Below, one piece after another: positions 8,856-16,098 of a DNA stretch of 64,000 bases (position 1 is the first letter of the stretch; every line of letters begins with the position of its first letter). The DNA is taken from positions 43,579 to 107,578 of the forward strand of contig CAZMHI010000008.1 in the NCBI GenBank assembly GCA_964566055.1, given 5' to 3'. The translations under genes were made by a program, and so were the position numbers. Source of the DNA: TMED23 sp964566055. Its GTDB lineage: Bacteria; Pseudomonadota; Alphaproteobacteria; Rhodospirillales; UBA2165. The notes beneath the pieces were generated by a model. That model ran no database searches. It was not told the origin of the DNA and was given only the letters and a program-made list of their open reading frames with translations.

Positions 8856-9499
8856 CAATCAAGCATAACCAATCCGTGCGGTGTCGCAAACTTTACTTTG
8901 TTAAGTTTTGAATCATTTTCGCTTTTTATGACATGCGCAAGATGGCTGGCACCGATAGAACTTAACACCGCACTTAGGGAGTCAGGCTCGGGGTGTGATA
9001 AAGTAATACCCTCAACCCGGCACCCGAGATCGGCCATTTTTGCGATTGGTGGACTATTACCCTGCCACTGAATAATTGCCGGGCAAAGGCCGCCAAACGG
9101 CAAACTGCCATCCTCGCGAATGGTAAGTTGCCAGTTAAGCTCACCTCTCTGCATGGCAACTATTTCACCGAAATCTGCAGTTGAATTTGAAAGTGTTTGG
9201 GCCAAATCCGAAGTCCGGACCACCCAGGTCAAGATGCGGGGCCGTTCAGCCAAGCGCGCTTGTTGTTCAGGGTTATCAAAAACGAACCAACGTCGCCGGG
9301 CCGGTGCATCCAAATGAGGCGCGATAGCGATGATTTCAAAATAGCAGCCGGAACCTAACGCCATGACGCAATTATGGGTGCCCATTTGCAAATGTTCGCC
9401 GCCGCCGGGCACGTCGACACCAAATCTCTCGGCGATATATTGAAGTCCTTGCTCGAGACTCTCAGCGCCCAAAACAATGTGATCAAGTTCAGGCGTCAT
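8855..9499 (-). CDS. Glyoxalase-like VOC protein (Glyoxalase_3 type)
   Basis: A 214-residue VOC-superfamily protein. The N-terminus LDHIVLGAESLEQGLQYIAERFGV and the H..MGTHNCVMALGSGCYFEII block are typical of the Glyoxalase_3 domain (PF13468). Later parts, such as GLCPAIIQWQG, belong to the same fold. These proteins bind a divalent metal and act on small carbonyl or enol compounds, but most are uncharacterised. It starts 3 bases after the cupin gene and its stop overlaps the start of the cNMP-binding gene by one base, so the three are one operon. Substrate unknown. Confidence 0.87.
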   Translation of the reverse strand: MTPELDHIVLGAESLEQGLQYIAERFGVDVPGGGEHLQMGTHNCVMALGSGCYFEIIAIAPHLDAPARRRWFVFDNPEQQARLAERPRILTWVVRTSDLAQTLSNSTADFGEIVAMQRGELNWQLTIREDGSLPFGGLCPAIIQWQGNSPPIAKMADLGCRVEGITLSHPEPDSLSAVLSSIGASHLAHVIKSENDSKLNKVKFATPHGLVMLD

Positions 9500-9502
9500 A
9501 TC

Positions 9503-9868
9503 CTATTCCAGTTGGGTGAGCGCGGCGATAAAGTTATCCTCGCTGATCACTTTGGTGACATGACCTTTGCTGTTGGTATCTTCTGCCAATACAACATCAC
9601 CGACTTTGGCGATCCGGCTTTCACCGTCACTCACAGTGATTTCGATGGCGCCCTGGACAACGGCAAAATACTGGCGGCGCGGCGCCGGATGAGCAATGCC
9701 GACCCAGCCGGCGTGAAACTCAAAAAAGGAAAACCGCGTGGCTTCCCGAATTTCGGAGACTAAAAAAGGATCTGCCGGCGGGGCAAAATCCTCCACCCGC
9801 ATTTCATCCTCGACATCTTCAAAGTGGGTCTCGCCTTGATCATCGGCATAAAGCCGCACATACCGCAT
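9503..9868 (-). CDS. Small cupin-domain protein
   Basis: A 121-residue single-domain cupin. The block APRRQYFAVVQGAIEITVSDGESRIAKVGDVVLAEDT contains the two beta-barrel motifs, but the first motif has only weak metal ligands (no HxH pair), so it may bind a ligand rather than catalyse an oxygenation. It follows the M24 gene by 47 bases, a gap that contains a palindrome (9886-9914), and precedes the VOC gene by 3 bases. It is part of the leftward cluster. Function unknown; sensor or isomerase roles are both possible. Confidence 0.85.
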   Translation of the reverse strand: MRYVRLYADDQGETHFEDVEDEMRVEDFAPPADPFLVSEIREATRFSFFEFHAGWVGIAHPAPRRQYFAVVQGAIEITVSDGESRIAKVGDVVLAEDTNSKGHVTKVISEDNFIAALTQLE

Positions 9869-9885
9869 CTCAATTCCCTAATTTT

Positions 9886-9914
9886 GTAATAAATGTGCCA
9901 AGCACACTTATTAC
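9886..9914. repeat. Palindrome directly after the M24 gene stop (copy 1)
   Basis: Twelve-base arms (GTAATAAATGTG and CACACTTATTAC, one mismatch) surround a five-base centre. It begins two bases beyond the TAA stop of the leftward M24-like gene. A closely related palindrome, with a compensatory base-pair change, sits directly after the SDR stop at 58585-58603. Low GC content and the lack of a T tract argue against a normal terminator. Confidence 0.6.
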
Positions 9915-9915
9915 A

Positions 9916-11118
9916 TTACCCTACTTCGAATAATTTCTGCGGCATTTTGTGGATGCTTTCACCGGGACCATCATCGCCAATAATGTAATTATCACAAATC
10001 CAGGAATAAACATTGCCGCGGGAATAGCCAGGATGGCAGACGATGTTCATATTCTTTTCGATGTTCATCGGTTCGTCTTTGCGGATCAGGGGACGTTCAA
10101 CCATTTCATAACCCTGGCCATGGCAGTAGAGCCGAATTTCCGGGTCGCGGTCATTTTCGATCATGAAGGCGTTGTATTTGTCCCAAATTTCGGCACAGGG
10201 AGTGCCCGGCTTCATCAAATCCAGGGAGAATTTCTGGGCTTCGAGCGTGAAAGCGAGCTCATCATGCTGTTCCTGGGTGGCCTCACCCAGAACAATAGTC
10301 CGGCCAATCTCGGTAAAAAATCCACCGGCGCCGTTATTCTCAACCAGCATATTAAATGTATCGCCTTCCTGGATTACCCGGTCTTGATTGTGACGGGGTC
10401 CAATCGCCGCAGGTGAGCCAATTTGCCAGGACTGACACAGATAAACGCCCTGCTCGCTGCCGAGGTTATGGCCAACATGAAGGGCTACGGCAGCAACGTC
10501 GGAATCCTTCATACCTGGCTTGATCTCGGCAATAACCGCTTCCATCGCTTTGACCTGCTGGTCAGCCGTGCCTTTGATAAGTTCAATCTCCTCATCACTT
10601 TTGATAACCTTGATATGATCCATCAGATCAGAGGCTTCGACATAAGTCGCGTTAGGGAATTGCCTCTGCACATACTCGACCACGGCGTATGATAATTGAT
10701 ACGTGCCAACGAGCCCGATGGTGCCGTCTTTATAAGGTTCCAAGGCTTTGCAGGCGAGGGATGGATCATACTCACGGGTGTAGGGTGCAGAAGCATAAGA
10801 TGGTGTCGTCATCAGCGTCTTAACGCCGCGATGAATGCCGTCCGAGCCGCCAACGTCCAGATCACGCACCATATCAAACGGCCCCTGGTTAATCTGGGTC
10901 ATGGCATCATCACGCGGGAAGACAACAGTCATCGGATAACCGTTGGTCGCCGGAATATCTGTGACGTATTTGGTATAGCCACCCATGTGATCGTTATTGT
11001 TCTGCATTAGCAAAACATCGATCCCCTGCTCCTCCATGGCAGCGCGAATGGCGGCCCAGCGGCGCTCCAGCTCTTTGGTGGAAATTGGTTTATTCACCCG
11101 TTCTGACATTTGGTTCAT
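9916..11118 (-). CDS. M24-family (creatinase/prolidase fold) protein with altered metal site
   Basis: A 400-residue protein with the two-domain layout of creatinases and Xaa-Pro peptidases: an N-terminal creatinase domain (about 10-170) and a pita-bread domain (about 175-395). At the five positions that normally read D, D, H, E, E it shows E260 (NMLVENNG), E270 (FFTEIGRT), H333 (YCHGQGYE), H362 (VCHPGY) and D376 (CDNYII). Only the histidine is canonical, yet every replacement could still bind a metal. Peptidase activity is therefore doubtful; a C-N hydrolase or metal-dependent lyase role is possible. It lies between the hydroxyacid dehydrogenase-like gene and the cupin in one leftward cluster. 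It is not a clear match to the DMSP lyase DddP. Confidence 0.85.
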   Translation of the reverse strand: MNQMSERVNKPISTKELERRWAAIRAAMEEQGIDVLLMQNNNDHMGGYTKYVTDIPATNGYPMTVVFPRDDAMTQINQGPFDMVRDLDVGGSDGIHRGVKTLMTTPSYASAPYTREYDPSLACKALEPYKDGTIGLVGTYQLSYAVVEYVQRQFPNATYVEASDLMDHIKVIKSDEEIELIKGTADQQVKAMEAVIAEIKPGMKDSDVAAVALHVGHNLGSEQGVYLCQSWQIGSPAAIGPRHNQDRVIQEGDTFNMLVENNGAGGFFTEIGRTIVLGEATQEQHDELAFTLEAQKFSLDLMKPGTPCAEIWDKYNAFMIENDRDPEIRLYCHGQGYEMVERPLIRKDEPMNIEKNMNIVCHPGYSRGNVYSWICDNYIIGDDGPGESIHKMPQKLFEVG

Positions 11119-11143
11119 AATTTTCTTCCCTAATTTTAATGGA

Positions 11144-12085
11144 TTATTTTTCTACAATATTGATCATTTGATCGAGCTTGCCATCGACATAGGCGCGCAG
11201 ATTGGGCTCGATAACCGTTAGTATCCGCTCGGCATACATGTCACTCCGTCCGCCAGTAAAGGGCGTCATAAAGACATTTTCCATATCCCAGAGCGGACTT
11301 TCATCCGGCAGTGGCGCCACTTCATAAACATCGAGACCGGCTGCTGCAATTTCACCAGTATTCAAGGCTTCGATAAGCGCCATCTCATCAACCACCCCGC
11401 CCCGCGCCACATTTATCAAGCAAGCTGATGGTTTCATTGCTTTGAACGTCGCGGCATTGACGATTTTGTCGGTATCGGCTCCGTAGGGCACAAGCACCAC
11501 CAGAAAATCTACTTCGGCCACGGCTGCAGCCATATTGTCGCGAGAGAAAACCTGATCAATCCCATCAACAGCACGGTCGGTGCGGGAAATGCCATAGACC
11601 GTCATGCCCAGCGCTTTAAAGGTCCGCGCCATATGCTCGGCGATAGCACCCAACCCTAATATCGCGACTTTTCGCGTATCCAGTACTTTCGGCAGAAAGC
11701 GGTCAAAGACGTGCGTTTCCTGGTTTTTGGTCAGACGCCGGACTTGGCGATATAGCGCCAGCATATGGAGCAGCGTGGTTTCGGTCATTTGGGGGCCGTG
11801 AATGCCGCGCCCATTGGTGAGCAAAACATCAGGCCGGCCGGCCAAAGGTTCGTCCAGATGATCGGTGCCGGTGATATTGCATTGCAGCCATTTGAGATTT
11901 TTAGCACCCGCCGCCATATCAGCGGTCAGCCAACGGCCGATTGAAATGATAACTTCTGTCTCCGGCACCAGCGGTTCAGCCGCCTCACCATCTGTCACAT
12001 AAGAAAAATCAACCTCTGAAAAAATCGGCTCCAGATAATTTTTATATTTCTCATACTCGTTATCGACGATCAGGACTTTTGTCAT
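11144..12085 (-). CDS. D-2-hydroxyacid dehydrogenase-like protein lacking the catalytic Glu/His
   Basis: A 313-residue protein with the fold of D-2-hydroxyacid dehydrogenases. The nucleotide motif is GLGAIAE at 144-150, the third glycine being alanine, and the substrate arginine is kept at R228 (NVARGGVVDE). The family relay is broken: the segment that normally reads ExEPLP is DVYEVAPLP, putting A257 at the catalytic glutamate, and the usual TPHxxG is TPFTGG, putting F276 at the catalytic histidine. It may bind NAD(P) and substrate without normal hydride chemistry, or use other residues. It is the first gene of the leftward cluster, 25 bases before the M24-like gene, which also has an altered active site. 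Confidence 0.88.
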   Translation of the reverse strand: MTKVLIVDNEYEKYKNYLEPIFSEVDFSYVTDGEAAEPLVPETEVIISIGRWLTADMAAGAKNLKWLQCNITGTDHLDEPLAGRPDVLLTNGRGIHGPQMTETTLLHMLALYRQVRRLTKNQETHVFDRFLPKVLDTRKVAILGLGAIAEHMARTFKALGMTVYGISRTDRAVDGIDQVFSRDNMAAAVAEVDFLVVLVPYGADTDKIVNAATFKAMKPSACLINVARGGVVDEMALIEALNTGEIAAAGLDVYEVAPLPDESPLWDMENVFMTPFTGGRSDMYAERILTVIEPNLRAYVDGKLDQMINIVEK

Positions 12086-12208
12086 ACCCCAAAGCCTTTT
12101 TTATTTTTTCCCCTCCTCTATCCATAAAGACGCAGACAGGTTTTATCAAGGCTGGCCTGGGAGACGAATAAGGTTCACCCCTCTTCAAAATCCAACTATC
12201 ATAAGCAC

Positions 12209-12535
12209 ATGATCCAGCTGCCGAAAAATATATTGACGATAGGTGCCGCAATTTTGATTCATCTCGAGCAAGCTGCGGCTCAGGGTGTCTCAGATCCGGT
12301 TTTCACCTGCCGGTATTACGGCGAGGACTACAAGATTGGCGCGCGCATTTGCCTATCGACGTCGGGCACGACACGGCAAGCCACCTGCGGCATGATACTG
12401 AATAATTCCGCCTGGATATCTAGTTCAGAAAAATGTTCGCGGGTGACCGAAAAAAAATCCCGGACAACCTCAAAGGCACAAGAGTATATCGACAAATATA
12501 TTCGGGATTATTCCACCAGCGGCAAATCAAAGTAA
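12209..12535 (+). CDS. Small secreted cysteine-containing protein
   Basis: A 108-residue protein with an N-terminal hydrophobic segment and likely cleavage near AAAQ (about 25). The mature part holds four cysteines in a pattern C-x(4)-G-x(2)-Y-x(2)-GA-x(2)-C, then ATCGM and SSEKCS, which recalls small periplasmic C-Y-G-Y-G-C repeats of the DUF1496 kind. That match is by eye only. No good ribosome-binding site precedes the ATG, and the 3' end overlaps the convergent kinase gene by 28 bases, so the gene call is moderate. If real, it is an exported disulphide protein of unknown role. Confidence 0.5.
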   Translation: MIQLPKNILTIGAAILIHLEQAAAQGVSDPVFTCRYYGEDYKIGARICLSTSGTTRQATCGMILNNSAWISSSEKCSRVTEKKSRTTSKAQEYIDKYIRDYSTSGKSK

Positions 12536-14151
12536 AAGACGGAACCTTTACCCACCTCCGAGACAAAATCGATCTGGCCATTGTGATCTTCGATGATGGC
12601 TTTCGATATATTGAGGCCCAATCCGGTTCCGCCAACGGAACGCGTATCGGATGAATCGCTCTGGCCGAAACGTTCAAATATCCGAAGGCGATCATTTTCA
12701 GCCACTCCTGGTCCTTTGTCTGCAATCGACACCCGGACTGATTCTTCACGTTTTTCAACATAAATATTTACGACATCACCGGATGCAGAAAATTTTGCCG
12801 CATTTGAAAGCAAATTTGTCACTACTTGAGACAGCCTCTGACGATCGGCTCGCACTAATATTTTTAAATCATCGCAGGCAAAATTGAAACTGACGCCATG
12901 GCGTTCGGCATAGGTCAAATTAATTTCCACCGAAGCCTCAACGATTTCATCAATTGGCTCTGATTTGAAATCATAATCAACTTTACCTGACTGAAGTTTT
13001 TCAAAATCGAGCAAATCATTTACCAGATTACTGAGCCGTTCTGTATTCTGGCTGGCAATGCCTATCATATCGCTTATTTTTTCGGGAACTTCCTCAAGCG
13101 CCCCACCTTCAATAAGATCCAGCGCGCCTTTAATTGATGTTAACGGCGTCCTCAATTCATGGCTGACAATCGAGATGAATTCCGATTTCATCCGCTCGAT
13201 TTCCCGCTGTTCAGTTATGTCACGGATTACCAGCATACCGGCTTTTTCGCCTTCCCATGGGATCGATAATCCACCGACTTCAGTATAAATTACGCTGCCG
13301 TCAAGGCGCAGCTGTTTGTATTCCACCAGATCGACCATACCTTTTTGCATCCTTTGGGATTTCCGGCCCTGGACAAATTCGTGGTGATCGGGATGAACAA
13401 AATCCATAAAGTCCGCGCCGAGAATTTCATTTTCTGTTTTGGCGCCAAACAATTGAACAGCTGCCGCATTGCAGTACACCACTCTATCCTTAAACATTAC
13501 GATGATGCTAAGAGGTAACAGTTCGGTCAAAGAACGATGTAGTGTTTCGCTGTTTTTTAGTGCTTCTTCGGCTTTTCGCCGGTAAGTGACATCTTCTGTT
13601 AAAATGAAAAAACCCTCAACACCGCCTTGTTCACCAAATTTGGGAATATAGTTACCTCTTCGAATGACCGGAGCACCATTTTTTTCTTTTGGGGGAAGTT
13701 CAAATTCAACTTTTACAGTTTCACCTTGAAATACTTTTTCCATGTGTTTCTGCACCCGCTGCAGCGAGTCCGGGTTTAGAATATCTTCTACTTTCTCGCC
13801 AATAACCGTATCTAACTCCAAATCGCTCCAATGTTTCATTCGGGTAAGCAAATCCTCATCAAATCTCGCATTAATATAATTGAAGCGCATATCAGTGCCA
13901 ATTTCCGCGATATGAATGGGTAGAATGTTTGCTAAGGCTCGAAGCCGGCCATCACCCTGTCCGTCATCAGATTTTTGCTTGATAAGAAAGGCACTTACCG
14001 TCGCGCCAATCAGAGCAGCAAGCAAATACACAAAGCCATTTATGTCTGGTGAAGGAACGGCAAAATAGACAAGCACAATCACACCGGCCGACAGCAGGCA
14101 AGTTGTCCAAACAATTTTTGGGTTTACTTTTCCCACTATAGCCTGTCTCAA
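12508..14151 (-). CDS. Membrane PAS sensor histidine kinase
   Basis: A 547-residue sensor kinase. Two membrane helices at about 14-32 and 38-57 are separated by only a few residues, so there is no large periplasmic sensor. Two PAS domains follow (about 65-195 and 200-318), then a HisKA domain with H331 (SIVSHELRTPLTSI) and an HATPase domain with the N box (NLLSNAAKFS), G1 (DKGPGV) and G2 (GGTGLGLNISK). There is no receiver domain and no adjacent response regulator. Input is therefore probably cytoplasmic or membrane-derived, such as redox or a small ligand. The gene converges with the small secreted protein and is divergent from the MFS gene. Confidence 0.93.
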   Translation of the reverse strand: MRQAIVGKVNPKIVWTTCLLSAGVIVLVYFAVPSPDINGFVYLLAALIGATVSAFLIKQKSDDGQGDGRLRALANILPIHIAEIGTDMRFNYINARFDEDLLTRMKHWSDLELDTVIGEKVEDILNPDSLQRVQKHMEKVFQGETVKVEFELPPKEKNGAPVIRRGNYIPKFGEQGGVEGFFILTEDVTYRRKAEEALKNSETLHRSLTELLPLSIIVMFKDRVVYCNAAAVQLFGAKTENEILGADFMDFVHPDHHEFVQGRKSQRMQKGMVDLVEYKQLRLDGSVIYTEVGGLSIPWEGEKAGMLVIRDITEQREIERMKSEFISIVSHELRTPLTSIKGALDLIEGGALEEVPEKISDMIGIASQNTERLSNLVNDLLDFEKLQSGKVDYDFKSEPIDEIVEASVEINLTYAERHGVSFNFACDDLKILVRADRQRLSQVVTNLLSNAAKFSASGDVVNIYVEKREESVRVSIADKGPGVAENDRLRIFERFGQSDSSDTRSVGGTGLGLNISKAIIEDHNGQIDFVSEVGKGSVFYFDLPLVE

Positions 14152-14268
14152 TTGTCCTTCTAAACTTTATTAATGCATCAAGTAATTATTTATATAGGGA
14201 GGAAGATGTTTAAATACTTTAAATAAATACAACCTAGAGACAAACAGAAACTAAGGAATAACCTGCAA

Positions 14269-15477
14269 ATGCCGCAAAGCCGCCTCAATTTTTTCTTCCT
14301 CAATATAGGTCATCTTTATGATCACCTGTTCGTGCTAATTTTCGCGACCGTCGCGGCATTGTCACTTTCGCAAAATTGGGGATTGTCTTATGGCGAGTTA
14401 ATACCTTACGCAACACCAGGTTTTGTCGCCTTTGGTGTCTGCGCCCTGCCCGCTGGCTGGCTGGCCGATAAATGGAGCCGGGAAGGTATGATGGTGGTGT
14501 TTTTTTTCGGCATCGGTATCAGCTCAATTGTCACGTCCTTTGCCGAAACACCGCTTCAAATCGGCTCGGGGTTACTCGTAATCGGGATGTTTGCCGCCAT
14601 CTACCATCCGGTTGGCTTGGCACTTGTAGTTGAAGGGCGCAAGCGCACTGGTGTGCCGCTGGCAATAAATGGCATTTTCGGCAATCTCGGTGTTGCCGCG
14701 GCGGCGCTCATTACCGGTCTTCTAATCGATATGATTGATTGGCGGGCGGCATTTTATGTCCCTGGAATCTTGAGTGTTGGCACTGCCCTGGCCTATGGGC
14801 TTTTTATTAAAACAAACTCGAACCATGAAGCTACTCCCGATGCCAAAAATACTGCCAATAAATCTAAAAATGACGCCAGCCGGTCAGAAGATCGAAAAAT
14901 TATAATTCGAATTTTTGCCATTATGTTTATTTCAACTGCAATCGGTGGCGTGATTTATCAAAGCACGACTTTTGCCCTGCCTAAATTATTTGCTGAACGG
15001 CTGACCGACATTGCCGATACGGCTTCCAAAATCGGCTTTTATGCCTTTATCGTTTTTGCCGTTGCCGGTGTCGCCCAATTAGTCGTTGGGTATTTCGCTG
15101 ACCGTCATTCTATCCGCTCTGTCTTTGGGGTTGTCGCCCTCCTGCAGGTTTGCTTCCTGGCGTTGGTTCACAATATGACCGGGTTAAATTCAGTGTTGGT
15201 GGCGATGATTGTGATGATGGCGGTATTTGGTCAAATTCCCATCAATGATATTTTAGTCGGCCGGATATCATCACCAGAGTGGCGCAGCCGAATTTTCGCC
15301 TTCAGATATATTATTACCTTTTCGGCGATGGCGATCACGTTACCTCTGGTGGCTTGGATTCATGCCAGTTGGGGATTTGGAACCTTGTTCCTTACCTTGG
15401 CTGCAGCGGCCGTTGTGACGTTGATTTGCGTTCTGGGATTACCCCGCGCCGGCCGTATAACCGGCAAGCCCGGCTAA
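14269..15477 (+). CDS. Major facilitator superfamily transporter
   Basis: A 402-residue MFS protein with about 12 hydrophobic helices and a longer hydrophilic central loop (about 185-208, rich in N, K and S). The loop between helices 2 and 3 carries GWLADKWSREGMM, a form of the MFS signature, and a second copy appears as GYFADRHSIRSVF in the C-terminal half. The N-terminus LNFFFLNIGHLYDHLF resembles a group of small-molecule exporters or uptake carriers in proteobacteria, but the substrate cannot be assigned. AAGGA lies 11 bases upstream of the ATG. It ends directly against the convergent HbpS-like gene, with no intergenic base. Confidence 0.9.
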   Translation: MPQSRLNFFFLNIGHLYDHLFVLIFATVAALSLSQNWGLSYGELIPYATPGFVAFGVCALPAGWLADKWSREGMMVVFFFGIGISSIVTSFAETPLQIGSGLLVIGMFAAIYHPVGLALVVEGRKRTGVPLAINGIFGNLGVAAAALITGLLIDMIDWRAAFYVPGILSVGTALAYGLFIKTNSNHEATPDAKNTANKSKNDASRSEDRKIIIRIFAIMFISTAIGGVIYQSTTFALPKLFAERLTDIADTASKIGFYAFIVFAVAGVAQLVVGYFADRHSIRSVFGVVALLQVCFLALVHNMTGLNSVLVAMIVMMAVFGQIPINDILVGRISSPEWRSRIFAFRYIITFSAMAITLPLVAWIHASWGFGTLFLTLAAAAVVTLICVLGLPRAGRITGKPG

Positions 15478-15969
15478 CTATAACTTAGCTTGATCCCAAT
15501 CAGCGGCAGGTTTCTCAGGGTGAGATACATATCCTGCTGCTTTGACGGCCTCTATTGCACAATATTCATCTTTATCCGAAGCATCTCCACTAATGCCCAC
15601 GGCGCCAATGGCCTGCCCTTCAGAGTTGCAAATTAGTACGCCGCCCGGAACCGGAATAAAGCGGCCTTGCGAAGCAGCGGCGATAGCCCCTTGAAAGGCC
15701 GGGCGGTCTTGTAGCCGGTCCCTTATTGTTCTGCTGGAAACACCCATACCGAGCGCCCCCCAGGCTTTTCCCGTCGCAATGTCCTGGCGTACGATCCCGG
15801 ATCCATCCTGGCGTTGAAAAGCAATTAAATTTCCGCCGGCATCCAAAACCGCAACCGTCAACGGCAAAATATTTGCATCACCAGCTATTTGCAATGCCGT
15901 TGCAATAATTTCATTTGCTTTTGCCAGCGGCAAATTAACCACGAGTTCCTTAACGTAGTGCTCAGCCAT
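15478..15969 (-). CDS. GlcG/HbpS-family protein
   Basis: A 163-residue protein of the GlcG/HbpS (PF03928) family. Blocks LTVAVLDAGGNLIAFQRQDGS, TGKAWGALGMG, GGVLICNSEGQAIGAVGISG and the DxxCAIEAV end are diagnostic. Members bind heme or cobalamin-like ligands or accompany catabolic enzymes, but the biochemical role is poorly known. No signal peptide is visible, so it is probably cytoplasmic. The stop codon abuts the stop of the convergent MFS gene. It is transcribed alone. Confidence 0.9.
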   Translation of the reverse strand: MAEHYVKELVVNLPLAKANEIIATALQIAGDANILPLTVAVLDAGGNLIAFQRQDGSGIVRQDIATGKAWGALGMGVSSRTIRDRLQDRPAFQGAIAAASQGRFIPVPGGVLICNSEGQAIGAVGISGDASDKDEYCAIEAVKAAGYVSHPEKPAADWDQAKL

Positions 15970-16098
15970 TTTTGTATTCCCTAGTAAATTTTTTGAACTT
16001 TTAATTACTAAGTATTCTCTTTAGAGAGTCGCTTCTCAAGCAGAAATATGGTGAATTGTATTTGTAAACGCTGAAATAAAAGTGCTGAAAGGCTGACT

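Noticed and set aside
9916..11118. Calling the M24-like protein the DMSP lyase DddP
   Set aside because: The DddP metal-site sequences (FDTDLIG and CVDISRSW types) are not present, and the ligand set here differs.
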